DNA from: Diphasiastrum complanatum
Taxonomy: Eukaryota > Streptophyta > Lycopodiopsida > Lycopodiales > Lycopodiaceae
Reading direction: 5' to 3'
NCBI GenBank assembly: GCA_029204225.1
Contig: CM055095.1
Location: 68,915,039 to 68,979,038 of the forward strand
DNA length: 64,000 bases
Shown: positions 23,100 to 34,721 of the stretch, in pieces
Numbering within the stretch: position 1 is the first letter of the stretch
Layout: each line of letters starts with the position of its first letter
Translations under genes and position numbers: made by a program
The notes under the pieces: model-generated
The model's database searches: none
What the model was told of the DNA's origin: nothing
What the model saw: the letters and a program-made list of their open reading frames with translations, nothing else

Positions 23100-24742
23100 T
23101 TATTAATCATGATATAAATTACATTTCATCATTACAATATGACAAAAAAATCGCCATTTAATAAAACTACTTAGCAACTGTCGATATTATCATCCATCAA
23201 AGTCACTTATGAGTGTTGCTAAAAATAGCTTATTGCTATTTAACAAACCTACTAAAAATAGTAACGTAGTAAAAATAGCTCTAATTTGTCTAATATAACT
23301 ATCATTTGAAAATTGATTATGACATTTGAACATGCCATAGAATTTCATAGCTATTCTTTAACATAGCCACATTCGTATATCAGTAAAAAGTGGCATAATA
23401 GCAGATTTTGCACATATGAGATACATCTAGCACATTTTCTTCTAGAAAATCAGCATCAATGATTGTAGTTGCTGAAATTTTGAAATTTTGACCAGAAAAA
23501 TGCACTACACTCCTCTATGGCATAATACTACTAGCCGATGTCCAAGAGTCCTATAACATGGTTGCATCAACATTTCCCTTATATTTTCTGACGATAAAAC
23601 ATATTCTGCTTTTTTTGGTGCAACATAAACAAGCACACGCTTTCTTTTGAAACTTTGAGGAGTTCCAAAGGATGTTGGACATACTCGAGGCTTTCTTTGT
23701 AGATCTTCAAAAACTTCATCTGCTTGTGATCATCTTGATCTTGTAGGATCATTTGTCATATTAGCATTATGTAATATGTTGGTTATATAATCATGTTCAT
23801 CGAAATCGAATTCCACAAAATTTGAATTATGGTGGGGGATGCATTTGCACTTGCCAAAATTGACGAATTCGGTATATAGTTTGTTTGAATGCCAATTTGA
23901 AAATGACATCTTTTATTTTTGTTGTTATCAACAACCTCTCCTACATCCTCCACACCTGTAAGAATATCCAAGTTGCATGCTAATGCAGATGTATTACGAG
24001 TAACCACATCCTCGACATTTGTTAAGATATCTGAGTTATACACTGATCTTGACATATTACGACTATGAGAAATATCTTCGATTCTTGTCAAGATATCTGA
24101 GTTATAGTTACTTGTCAATGATCTTGTTGGATTGTAGTTGGTGGATCTGTTTTCGACATCTTCTATACCACTTACATAATATGAATTATATACTGATCTT
24201 GTCGACATTTTTTGGATGCTACCCCATTTTGAGCCACCTGGCTAGCGGGCCAACATTTTCTTGATGTTGCTCTGAACTATTAGAATAATATGTAAAGCAC
24301 TCACTTAATGGGTCAATAAACGATACATGTTTTTTCTTTTTAAAGTGCAAAGTGAATTTTGACAAACACCTATTTGGTTTTGTTTGTAGAAAGGGTCTCC
24401 GTGATCTGCCATGAAATTCACAATATTTCCTTCTGCTGTAATTGAAATCAACTTCATGATAACAAGCAAGTTTTTTTCACTAGGATAGTAGCATTTGAAC
24501 TTAGCAGTGCAAACTACTACCCCTTGAATATCCATACAATTAACAACGTCATCAATGTTGTATAATGGACAGTTGGCAAGAACGAGTTCATTCATGTCAA
24601 CAATATCTGCATTATTCCAAAAGATTTTTTTTGCAATGGGATCGATGGAAATATAGTTGTGAACTTCTCCTAGGTGATCAAATTCACTGTGAGGGTATGG
24701 CAAGGGACAATCCATTTTAAACACCTTTAAAATTAGGACCAC
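23100..24742 (-). pseudogene. Unrecognised coding region with internal peptide repeats
   Basis: The frame 24742-24305 gives about 145 residues (SEFDHLGEVHNYISIDPIAK, then CMDIQGVVVCTAKFKCYYPS, then FMADHGDPFYKQNQ). After a frameshift, 24208-23783 gives a Ser/Asn/Asp-rich segment. There a unit of roughly 25-32 residues recurs (YNSDILTRIEDI, YNSDILTNVEDV, CNLDILTGVEDV). The coding signal continues to about 23580 (FKRKRVLVYVAPKKAEYV, a basic patch). I recognise no family. It is divergent to the H2B-like gene that begins at 24965, with about 220 bp between them. Frameshifts suggest decay. Confidence 0.45.
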
Positions 24743-24964
24743 ACTTTTATTCGTACCAACTTCTTTGAAAAAACATGTTCCATTTTATTCAGCAGTGGGC
24801 ACAGTGTCTGTTTAGTGGATGCACACCAGTCACCAAATACCTGCTTGTGCCATATCATACCAAGTAAGACAATTTATTTGCTTCTTGCTATTAATAGCTT
24901 TATCATTGGCGTTTCAATTTGAGATTATTTTTTAGAATTGCATCTAATGGACTGTCTTTTGTAG

Positions 24965-25649
24965 TGACCAATGGGGCTTAAATATGATCTCTTTCAAGAG
25001 ATATGTAGATAATGTGATTAAATTTTTTTGTGTAAAGATGAATTTAGCTAGTAAGACTCATAAGGATATTGACTCGATCCTGCCGACAATCTATAAATAC
25101 ATTCTAATAGAGAATGCCAAGGCAAGGAAATGCGATATCACTAGTTTGGAGGTAAATAATGTCTACTTCATCAACAATTTAAAATCAACATTCGAATCTA
25201 TTTTATTCATTGTGTGTTTTCCTTCATTGATATCTTGTGTGTTGAACATTTTGTAGTCACCCCAACAAAATGACTCGTTCAGCTATGGGTGGTATACTTT
25301 GTATAATAAGAAGTTACTTTTTGAGTGGTACAACTTTTAACAAGATGTTGATATTTCAAAGGTAATTTATTCTGTTTATTCTTGATTTTGGAATCGTGAT
25401 TAATTTTTTTATTCTATAAATTGTCTTATCGTAGCTTCACGCTCTATCTTGCAGTTTATGATTTGTGAATACACAGTGGCCCAGGTCAATAGATTCAAAA
25501 AGGAAATTATTCTAAGCATATTGGCAAGGGGAAGGCTTCAGCCACTCCCTGATTTGTCTAGCACTATTGATGATATTGCTATGGTAGATAATGATGTTAT
25601 TATAGTAAATAAAGATGAAAAAATTATAGATAACACAGAACAGACATAG
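24965..25649 (+). pseudogene. Histone H2B-like gene with three phase-0 exons (one internal stop)
   Basis: Exon 1 (24965-25151) starts after TTTGTAG and ends before GTAAAT. Exon 2 (25257-25361, 105 nt) lies between TTGTAG and GTAATT. Exon 3 (25455-25649) follows TTGCAG. All junctions are phase 0. Exon 1 reads SFKRYVDNVIKFF, then NLASKTHKDIDSILPTIYK, then KCDITSLE. It aligns with H2B from helix 1 to loop 2 (YxIYIxKVLKQV, ISSKAMxIMNSFVNDIFE, TITSREI), with a 4-residue gap. Exon 3 has RFKKEIILSILARGR, fitting the H2B C-terminal helix. Exon 2 adds about 35 residues not found in ordinary H2B and contains a TAA. The basic N-terminal tail was not found; an upstream exon may be lost. Confidence 0.6.
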
Positions 25650-25943
25650 CTACAAAATGTATAGAATTGATAGGAACATATACAAGTATATATCAAATGT
25701 AGCTCCATGTTATTGAAATTGGGAGCCCAAAACACATATACTGATGTCCAGCTTGGGCTTTCATTTATTGAATGAAAGAGTCTATACACAGATTTTATTG
25801 AACTGTATTTGAATATATTGCTCTTTCACAACGGTGATTGTTGTAGGTAGATCTTTGTAACACGTTACCAGTTCATGTCTTTTTTGCAACTATAACAAGA
25901 CAAATATTAGTGAATGTGTCAATGCAAATTATGTCATTTTCTT

Positions 25944-27185
25944 CTAGTGTGTACTATTTTGAACTGGCAATAAACATAGAGTACTTACGAGTCTTCCATT
26001 GATGATGAATCTAAAATAAGTGAGTAGATTGGTTTGTAATAGCATGAGCTTTGCTCTGATATGATCAAGGCTCCAATGCTCTTCCACCTCAATCATAGTA
26101 AAAAATTCTTCATTGTGTATGATGCTTATCTCCTTTCGGTCTGTGTGACCATTTATTTGGAAGTCTTGATCTAGTGGTAGACATGTACCATCAGTTTTCT
26201 TGAATCTCTGATAGCTAAATGTGAGACTAAGCATTTGTTTTTCAATATCATAACAAAAGATCATTAATGATTATCCTGCATTCTATGTCTTTATTTGTTT
26301 TACTAACCTAACCTTGATCCATGAGATCTAACAAAATCTCATTTAATAAATCCTTGCAAACAATTAAAGTTGGTGTCCTTCGAACACTTGCACTTGAGAA
26401 ATAATCAACAAATATATGCAATGAGAGAAACCAACTTAGGTGAATGATTTTTGAACCCATACTTATCTTCATGGCATTTCTAACATGCAAGAGTAGCTTG
26501 CATCTGAAGGATTTAGAAACAATACTTTCAAGAGTAGGCCACTCATCACTCTAAAAACTTGGCAATGGATTTGCTTCAAGCATGGCGAAATCCCCATCCG
26601 TTTGTGGTATATATAAAGATTCATAAAAATATAATTATGTCACTATCTACAAGCTCCTTTGGACTTCTTCCTATGTATTGTAGCTTTTCAATTACATCAG
26701 AGTGAATCACATCCAATATTCTTGCAAGTGATTGCACTGGATCTCATTCACTTATGTTTGATGGATATAAATATGAAAGAACAAACACGTTGAATAATTT
26801 AAATCGTAATCTGAAGAGCTTCAATCAAAAAGCTCCTATGATTGTAGTAAAGTGCATACCTTTTAATATACTTACAGTTACATTTTCTATGATCATGAGG
26901 ATTGATATCTTGTACTTTTATCTTTGAATGCATACAAATATGTTGTACTAACACATCTGATATAGAGTGACCTCCAGGAGTTGTCTTAAACTCCAAAATT
27001 TTTGCTTTCCAATAAGATTTGTATGTCATCGTTGCCCCTTTCTTCTATGGGACATTTTTCTTTGATGATGGATGCAGCAACACCCATGAATTCTTCATAT
27101 ATTTTGTTGGCTTCCAGCTATCAGCATCATCTTTCTCATTGTAAAGAACCATAGACTCAATTGTAGATCTTCGTCTCCTTGCCAT
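25944..27185 (-). pseudogene. Family X gene, central copy (unknown function)
   Basis: Exon 1 (27185-26876) starts MARRRRSTIESMVLYNEKDD. It continues KYMKNSWVLLHPSSK and YWKAKILEFKTTPGGHSISD, matching the left-arm copy, and ends at a GTAAGT donor in the same place. The second block (about 26580-26308) reads DEWPTLESIVSKSFR, then KISMGSK, FLSLHIFVDYF, PTLIVCKDLLNE. The third (26262-25989) reads YDIEKQMLSLTFSYQRFKK, then WSLDHIRAKLMLLQ and FRFIINGRL, and ends at GTAAGT. One stop interrupts exon 1. It lies tail-to-tail with the H2B-like gene, exactly as in the left arm. Function unknown. Confidence 0.7.
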
Positions 27186-27445
27186 TGCTATTTTCAAAGC
27201 CTTAACGCCAAAAATCTCTCTGATATGATACTCAATTCAATTATTCATATCACATTTAATCTCATGAGAATGCCATAGTAGTCATAGTTACTATGCATAC
27301 TATATTTCTATAGTTGTAACTAGTCTAGTTAACAAATAGTTAAACAAATTTAACTTGAGGTATTGACGTAATCTGCACGTGTCACAGGCATGAAGACTGA
27401 ACCAATGGAATACGTCCATGCTGTCTGTGACACAAATTTCAAAGT

Positions 27446-27781
27446 TTGTTGTATCTATTTTTATTTTTTAGTTTATTTGAGCTACGTTACGTAGATTTGA
27501 ATTTGTCCATTTTGATTGGGGTGGTGGTCGAACCTAAAGAAAAAAATAAAAAATCTTTACAAAGGGTCATCTTTTGTTTTGGAATTCCTCTGATCAAAGC
27601 AGAGTATAAGAAAATGTGTAGTGCAGCACAGGAAGCCATTTGGTTGAGACAAATCTTGGATGAGATGGACATGAAGCAAAAAAAATCTATGACTATACAT
27701 AGTGATCTTCAAAGTGGCATTCAGCTGGCGAAGAATCTGGTGTTCCAACAATATAAGCTTTCCTTACTTCACTATAGCTAA
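27446..27781 (+). pseudogene. Copia RNase H fragment
   Basis: The frame contains KAEYKKMCSAAQEAIWLRQI, the copia RNase H motif (TEAEY...A..EAIWLR), then LQSGIQLAKNLVF. It is truncated on both sides and abuts an integrase fragment on the opposite strand. Confidence 0.8.
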
Positions 27782-28165
27782 CAAAGATCTCCTTCAAGAA
27801 TCCAAGATGAGTTGACATAGCAAGCACTACCAAAGATGTTGATATGCTCCAAGCTTGGCTTCTTACCAAAAAGGATCTCATAAACTCTTACCGTCCAAAT
27901 TTTCATTTGACCACCTATTGCAAACAAAGTTAGCACACATCAAAGTTTCACCCCAAAAAAATTTAATAATGTTTGCATTCACCCTTATAAATATAACTTT
28001 TGTACAAAGAATTCTCTTCCTCTCTTCCACTCCATGTAGATCCTTTGAGTTTGAGGACTCTCTCTTGATCCCACGTGCCACACAAACCTATTTTGTTTAG
28101 CAAACAATAAGACATCAAAAGAGAATTACCACCATTTTGTTCTTCCTCATCAAAAGTGAACAAAC
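27690..28165 (-). pseudogene. Copia gag/integrase fragments, inverted
   Basis: In two or three frames the minus strand matches the 30218 copia. Examples are FDEEEQNGGNSLLMSYCLL (gag-protease junction), ARGIKRESS, KFFWGETLMCANFVCNRWSN (integrase end) and EIFVSYSEVRKAYIV. The order is collinear but much is deleted, so this is a relic of a related element. Confidence 0.75.
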
Positions 28166-28390
28166 AACGTTCAAGAAAGAACTTCTAATGTACATTTGAT
28201 TTTTGATAATGTGGACGAGTTATATCTTCTCGTGCAAACTGTGAATGTTGTGATGATTGTTCAATTTTTTAGTAGATATGTTTCCGTTGTCATTAGACAT
28301 TTTTCATTGTTCATAAAGTCATTGTCAGATTAGCAAAAGTTATCTATAGTTTGGAGTATGATTGATCATGGCATGAGGCAGTAGCCTTAT

Positions 28391-29045
28391 TGTGAAAATT
28401 GTCAACATTTCCTAGCTAGTTTGAGGCCTAAATTGGCTAAAATTGTAAATAGTTTTGGTTCTGGAGTTTTGCACGTGTGAACTAGGCCACAATGTTTTTA
28501 TTTACTGTATTTTTTCAGTATGATGAAGTGTCAAACTTCATACCCTTCAAAATGAGACCATTTTGATGTATTTTGGTCATATAAGCCATTTTTAGCTATT
28601 TTTCCTATATAGGGAATATCTAGGGTCAAGTACCTTCTAGAGAGAGGAGAGAGAGTCATCTTCCTCATCCATAAATAGTAGGGAAGTCGTGGAGAACAGG
28701 TTGGAGAAACCTTTTGTATGCTTCATTGAGATCAATAGATCATTGTCATTGTTTCTTCCTCCATTGAGAGCATTGTTGTGTGTATTGTCTTCAAGCTATT
28801 GTGTATGATCTTAGGTGCTTTCCAAAAGTGATAGGCTGATGTATTATGGACTGTATAATGCTATTTTGGGCCGCACTTGATGTTTATGGAAGTTTCCATT
28901 TGTGATAAATGCTTTTTGATCAAGTTCTTTGCATTCTAGGTAGCATAGAATGTGTTGCCAATTCCTAGCTTATGTAGTTTGGAGTGCAAGCATTCAAGCC
29001 AATGATCTTGGAGTTTAGATCCACTTAGGATCTGTATTTTTCACA
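28391..29045 (+). repeat. 5' LTR
   Basis: Bounded by TGTGAAAATT and TTTTTCACA and matched by the 3' LTR at 34067-34721. Contains GCACGTGTGAAC where the 3' LTR has CACACGTGTGAACC. Confidence 0.95.
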
Positions 29046-29064
29046 TGGTATCAGAGCTGGTTGG
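29046..29064 (+). other. Primer binding site, initiator-Met tRNA type
   Basis: TGGTATCAGAGCTGGTTGG directly follows the LTR; TGGTATCAGAGC is the standard copia primer site. Confidence 0.9.
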
Positions 29065-29539
29065 CTTCTATTTACAGTAAGTATTCCATTTTTGGTGATA
29101 TTTGGATGTTTGATCAAGTTCTAGCATGATTTTGCATTGCTTTGTTGATCAAATCTTACTAACCTTTGTTTTGTGAGTTGAACTTGTGGATCAAAAGCAT
29201 ATTTCAGGTCTATTGAAGATCAGAGGCTGAAAAGAAACTATTTTGGATCAGATCATAACACCTAATCATTTGTGATTGTGAGGCTTGTGCATATTCAATA
29301 CTAACAATGTTCTTTTCAATCCTATTGTTGACAATCTCCATTCTTGGATGAACACTCTCCTTAAGTGGATGAAACTTCTCCTTAAGTGGATGACAAATGC
29401 TCTTTTGAGTGAGTTGTAATTCTCCTAAAGGCTGAGCAAAGCTCCCATTTGGATGAAAGATCCCCTTTTTTGGGTGAACATATTGTAAGCTCCATTGTGA
29501 AGAGCATATTGTAAAGATTGTCATCAATTTTGGCATAAA

Positions 29540-30075
29540 TTTTGGTGTACTTTGTTGAGCATGTAAGTAACTCTCCTTATGTAATTTGATTGGAGCATTT
29601 GCTGGAAGGTGTTAACCATTATGCAAGTGTGTTTTCAGGTTCTTAACAGGTTGAGGAACATTCTCATGTGAAGTGATCTTAGATCTACATCTAAACACCA
29701 AGATTTGACAAGGTAGTGAAGCTAGTCTTGTGATTCACTAAGTGTGCTCATTCATTCACCTCTAAATCTTGTATTTATCACTTGCTGGAGTTTATAAACT
29801 TTTAGAAGTGTGGTTTACATGTGGTTTTACAGGTTGAATCAATATCTTAGTGTGTTGATCATATGTTGATCAAGTTTGTTCATTACTAGGTAATCTTGGC
29901 ATCCTAGTTTTGGGTATTTTCTAAGAATGCAAGTAACTCTTCACACCATAACTTGATTTGGTCACTTGCTGGAAAGTTTGAGAGCTTAAGCAAGAGTGTG
30001 TTCAGGTTGGTTTGATTTTGTAATCCATTCTTAGTGTGTGCAAAGTGTTGCATGTGTTTCAATCTTCCTTTCTAT
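29540..30075 (+). repeat. Imperfect tandem repeats in the copia leader
   Basis: Three related units of roughly 170-180 bp (near 29560, 29750 and 29930). Each contains an ACTTGCTGG or TTTGCTGG core, a GTGTG run, TCAGGTT or ACAGGTT, and TTAGTGTG. They lie in the untranslated leader between primer site and gag. An earlier short repeat (CCTTAAGTGGATGAAACTTC) is at about 29350-29390. Confidence 0.65.
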
Positions 30076-30217
30076 GCTTGGAAACCATCTAGGTTCAAGA
30101 TAGAAGTGTTTTAGGGTCCTAAATCTTCATAGATATCTTTATCTATCATTTGTTGAGAGAAAAGTGAGTGCTAAGTGCTTTAGGACAAAACCTAAAAGTT
30201 GAAGAAACATTAGAATC

Positions 30218-32870
30218 ATGGCTTCCAATGGTGGGATCATGCTAGAGTCTAGTGAAAGGTTGAGTTCATCAAACTACTCTACTTGGAAAGTGAGGATGGA
30301 GTCCTTACTTGAGTTGAATGAACTCATGGACATAGTTGCAGAAATTGAAGAGAGACCTCTCACACTTCAAGAGCAACAAAGGTTTGATAAGAAGGCCAAA
30401 AGGGCTCTTCATATCATTAAAATGAATGTTACAAATGAACTTCTCAAGGAAGTTGGAAAGTGTCAAAGTGCAAGTGAGGCATGGAATGCCTTAAAGAAGC
30501 TCTTTGAATCAAAGTCCACATCTAGGGTATTGACCCTAAGGAGACAAATATTTTCTAGTAGGCAAAGAGAGGGTGAAAGTGCTCATGCATTTATCTTGAG
30601 AGTTAAGTCCCTAAGTGATGATTTAGCATGCATTGATGAGAACATAAAAGATGGTGAAATAGTCCAAGTTATGTTGAATGGTTTGCTAAATGAACATGCT
30701 AACCTTGTGCAAAGTTTTGCCATTCAAAGAGTCTTGCCAAGTGTGGTTGACTTGCAAGAAATCTTATTGGCTGAAGAACATAGGTTGCAATCAAAGCTTG
30801 ATGGTGCATCCTTGCAAGGTGGAGGTGAAGAGACTTTCTTCACAAAAGGCAAATTCAAGGGCAAAGGTAAAGGCAAAGGGAAATGGTCCAAAGGTGGTAA
30901 CTTTGATCATGATGATCACTCTTCCTCTTCCTCTTCTACTAAGAAGAATAAGTCAAAGTTCAAGTGCTTTTATTGTGGGATAAAAGGTCATTTTGCAAAT
31001 GAATGTTATAAGAAGAAAAGAGAGCAAGGAGAGAGGCAAGGAAATCTTACAATAGATGAGGAAGAACATAACACATGTGAATCACTTGTTATGACTTCAA
31101 GTTTGTTAGCCAACATAGATGATAATGATCCTTGGTGGATTGATAGTGGAGCCTCATCTCACATGACAAGACATAAGGAATACTTTACATCCTTATTGTC
31201 TTATGAGGGAGAAGGTAACATCATCTACACTGCAAATGATGGTCAATGTGACATCAAAGGCATAGGCACTATTCCTATTTCCCTTTCAACAAATAGGAAA
31301 GCAAATCTTGAAAATGTTTTGTACATTCCTTCAATCACTAAGAATTTGCTTAGTGTAAGTCAAATGATTGACAAAGGACTTGATGTGGAGTTCATTGGAG
31401 ATGCATGTTTGATAAGTAAATGTGGATCCTTGATTGCTCAAGGTAGGAGGCATGGTAAACTTTTCAAGCTTGATGCATGTGTGATCTCTAATCATGAAGG
31501 ATGTATGGCTAGGGAGCAATTGACAAACCAAGAAGTTTGGCACAAGAGGTTGGGCCATCCCAACTTCAAATCTTTGGAGGTAATGGCAAAGAAAGAGCTT
31601 GTTCTTGGTCTCCCTAAAAGTCTTGTTGCAAACAATAGTGTTTGTGAACATTGTGCCTTGTCCAAATCTCATAGACTTGCTTATTCTAGATCTACTTCTA
31701 GATCTAAAGAAGCTTTTCAACTTGTGCATTCTGATATTCATTCTTCTAGTACAACTAGCAATGGTGGGACAAAGATGTATGCAACTTTCATTGATGACTT
31801 TAGTAGGTATACTTGGATCTATCTTCTTAAAAGTAAGGATGAAGTGTTTGCTGCATTTGTCAAGTTCAAGAATGAAATGGAAAACCAATTCAATACAAAG
31901 ATCAAATGCTTAAGATCTGATAATGGAGGGGAATACACCTCAAATAGGTTCAAAGACTTTTGTATAGCACATGGGATTAAGAGGGAGATGTCTAGTCCTA
32001 GGACTCCACAACAGAACGGAGTGGCCGAGAGGAAGAATAGAACCCTTTGTGAATGTGCCAAGGCAATGAGACTACATGCTAATCTTGCTAAGTCTTTTTG
32101 GGGGGAAGCTTTAGCATGTGCTAACTATCTATGTAATAGATGGACAAGTGCTTCCTTGGATGGTAAAACTCCTCATGAGGTTCTTTATGGTAGAAGGCCG
32201 AGTGTCAAGCATTGTAGGATCTTTGGATGTACATGTTTTGTCAATATCACACTTGATGATAGAACTAAAGAAGATCCTTCATCAAAGAAGGGTGTGTTTG
32301 TTGGCTATAGTGAAGTAAGCAAGGCTTACAAAGTGTACATTCCTTCTACAAAGAAAGTTGTCATAAGTAGGGATGTCATCTTTCATGAAGAGAATGTTTC
32401 CAATGTTGTTGATGTTGATGTTGATGTGCCTACTAATCATCATGATGTGCAAGATTTCTTGGATGAAGATGGAGATGCCACTCCAAAGCAAACTTCAAGG
32501 AAGACTCAAAGGCAAAGGGCTAAGCCATCAAGGCTAACCTATGATGAAAAAGGAAAGCAAGTGGTGGACAACTCTAACTTTGCTTTTCTTACCTCTTTTG
32601 ATGAACCAACTTGTGTAGGTGAAGCAATTCAAAAGAAGGAATGGATCCAAGCCATGGATCATGAGCATCAAGCACTCATCAAAAGCAACACATGGAGGTT
32701 GGTAAATCTTCCAAAGGACAAGAAGGCAATTGGTTGTAAGTGGATCTTCAAGATCAAGACAAATCAAGATGGATCAATCAACAAGTACAAGGCAAGGTTG
32801 GTGGCAAAGGGGTATGCTCAAGAATATGGTATTGACTATGATGAGACCTTTGCACCCGTGGCAAAGATGA
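30218..32870 (+). pseudogene. Copia Gag-Pro-Int-RT polyprotein, truncated in RT
   Basis: This frame encodes the retroelement polyprotein that packages and integrates copia RNA/cDNA. Gag occupies residues 1 to about 240 (SSNYSTWKVRMESLL). A CCHC zinc knuckle (CFYCGIKGHFANEC) follows at about 249, the aspartic protease motif DSGASSHMT at about 308, and the GAG-pre-integrase WHKRLGHP near 440. Integrase shows HSDIH, SDNGGEY and QQNGVAERKNR (about 504-600), then the RT start (KWIFKIKTNQDG, ETFAPVAKM). After AKM the frame shifts. RT residues that normally follow, including the first catalytic Asp region, are missing, and sequence resumes at IYMEQPEGY in another frame. The two sides share AAGATG, suggesting deletion through microhomology. 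Confidence 0.95.
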
Positions 32871-34071
32871 TATTTACATGGAGCAACCCGAGGGCTATGT
32901 TTCACATGATGAGCCTAATCATGTGTGCTATCTCCAAAAGAGTTTGTATGGGCTAAAGCAAGCACCAAGGAGTTGGTATGCTAAGCTCAATTCCTTCTTA
33001 CTTTCTCAAAACTTTGTTATGAGTGAGTATGATCATTCTCTCTACTTTAGATTGAATGAAAATGATATCACTTTACTTTTGATCTATGTTGATGACATTA
33101 TCTTAAGTGGTGGTAACAATCTAGATATAGATGAAATCAAGATGGCACTCAAAAGAGAGTTTGAAATTCAAGATCTTGGTAAACTTCATTATATCTTAGG
33201 AATAGAGATTATTAGAACTTCTAAATCTACATTCATATGTCAAGAAAAGTATGTTAACTCTATTCTAAAAAGGTTTCATATGGAAGATTGTAAAGTTGTT
33301 TCTACTCCTATGGAATCAAATGTAAAGCTAACTACAAGAAGTAATGAAAGATCCTTCAAGGACATTACTCTCTATAGAAAGCTAATAGGATCTCTTATAT
33401 GGTTAACCATCACAAGACCTGATCTAAGCTTTGTGGTTGGTAAACTAAGTCAATTTATGCAAGATCCTAGTGAGGCTCATTGGAAGCTAGGAAAGAGAGT
33501 ACTTAGATACATCTCGGGATCTAGAGATTTTGGCATCTTGTATGGAGGTACTACACCTAACCTTTGTGGATTTTCAGATTCAGATTTTGCAGGTGATCAA
33601 ATGGATAGGAAGTCAACAAGTGCCTTTGCAATCTATCTTGGAGATGGAGTGGTCTCATGGCTATCAAAGAAGCAACCAACTATCTCTCTATCTTCCACCG
33701 AAGCCGAGTACAAGGCATTAACAACATGCACCAAGGAGATTCTTTGGATCAAGAGGATGTTATTGGATCTTCACTTGCTGGAACCAGAGAAGACTCCAAT
33801 CATACTTTGTGATAACCTTTCAGCCCAAAGCTTGGCAAGCAATCCTGTTTTTCATGCAAGGAGCAAGCACATTGAGATTGCTCACCATTTTGTGAGAGAT
33901 CAAGTCATTGCCAAAGAGGTGGAGCTTCAACATGTCTCTTCAAAGGAGTGTGTGGCTGATATCTTCACCAAACCATTGGGAAAGGACCTATATTTAATGC
34001 ATAGATCTAATCTTGGAATGTGCTCAAAGACTATGTTGAAACTAGCATCCAATGTTGAAGAGGGAGTGTGA
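32871..34071 (+). pseudogene. Copia RT C-terminal half and RNase H
   Basis: This frame resumes the polyprotein after the RT deletion. It contains MEQPEGYV, LYGLKQAPRSWY, the catalytic YVDDIIL, LHYILGIEI, and RNase H motifs (SDSDFAGDQMDRKSTSA, SSTEAEYKAL, FHARSKHIEIAHHFVRDQV, DIFTKPLGKD). It ends NVEEGV-stop, overlapping the polypurine tract. Without the deleted segment this element cannot make an active RT, though it could be mobilised by an intact relative. Confidence 0.95.
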
Positions 34072-34721
34072 AAATTGTCAACATTTCCTAGCTAGTTTGA
34101 GGCCTAAATTGGCTAAAATTGTAAATAGTTTTGGTTCTGGAGTTTCACACGTGTGAACCAGGCCACAATGTTTTTATTTACTGTATTTTTTCAGTATGAT
34201 GAAGTGTCAAACTTCATACCCTTCAAAATGAGACCATTTTGATGTATTTTGGTCATATAAGCCATTTTTAGCTATTTTTCCTATATAGGGAATATCTAGG
34301 GTCAAGTACCTTCTAGAGAGAGGAGAGAGAGTCATCTTCCTCATCCATAAATAGTAGGGAAGTCGTGGAGAACAGGTTGGAGAAACCTTTTGTATGCTTC
34401 ATTGAGATCAATAGATCATTGTCATTGTTTCTTCCTCCATTGAGAGCATTGTTGTGTGTATTGTCTTCAAGCTATTGTGTATGATCTTAGGTGCTTTCCA
34501 AAAGTGGTAGGCTGATGTATTATGGACTGTATAATGCTATTTTGGGCCGCACTTGATGTTTATGGAAGTTTCCATTTGTGATAAATGCTTTTTGATCAAG
34601 TTCTTTGCATTCTAGGTAGCATAGAATGTGTTGCCAATTCCTAGCTTATGTAGTTTGGAGTGCAAGCATTCAAGCCAATGATCTTGGAGTTTAGATCCAC
34701 TTAGGATCTGTATTTTTCACA
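34067..34721 (+). repeat. 3' LTR
   Basis: Partner of 28391-29045. Carries the palindromic CACACGTGTG near 34147. Confidence 0.95.

Larger units (their letters stand above)
28391..34721 (+). mobile_element. Ty1/copia element with near-identical LTRs, defective RT
   Basis: The LTRs are 28391-29045 and 34067-34721, both 655 bp, beginning TGTG and ending TTCACA. They differ at only a few positions (for example near 28468/34146 and 28831/34507), so insertion or homogenisation is recent. A PBS (29046) and polypurine tract (AGAGGGAG just before 34067) are in place. The polyprotein is interrupted by a deletion in RT. The 5-bp flanks do not match (CTTAT before, AAACC after), so there is no target-site duplication. 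Confidence 0.95.

Noticed and set aside
28391-34721. Target duplication for the copia with near-identical LTRs
   Set aside because: The flanks (CTTAT and AAACC) do not match for any boundary consistent with TG...CA ends.
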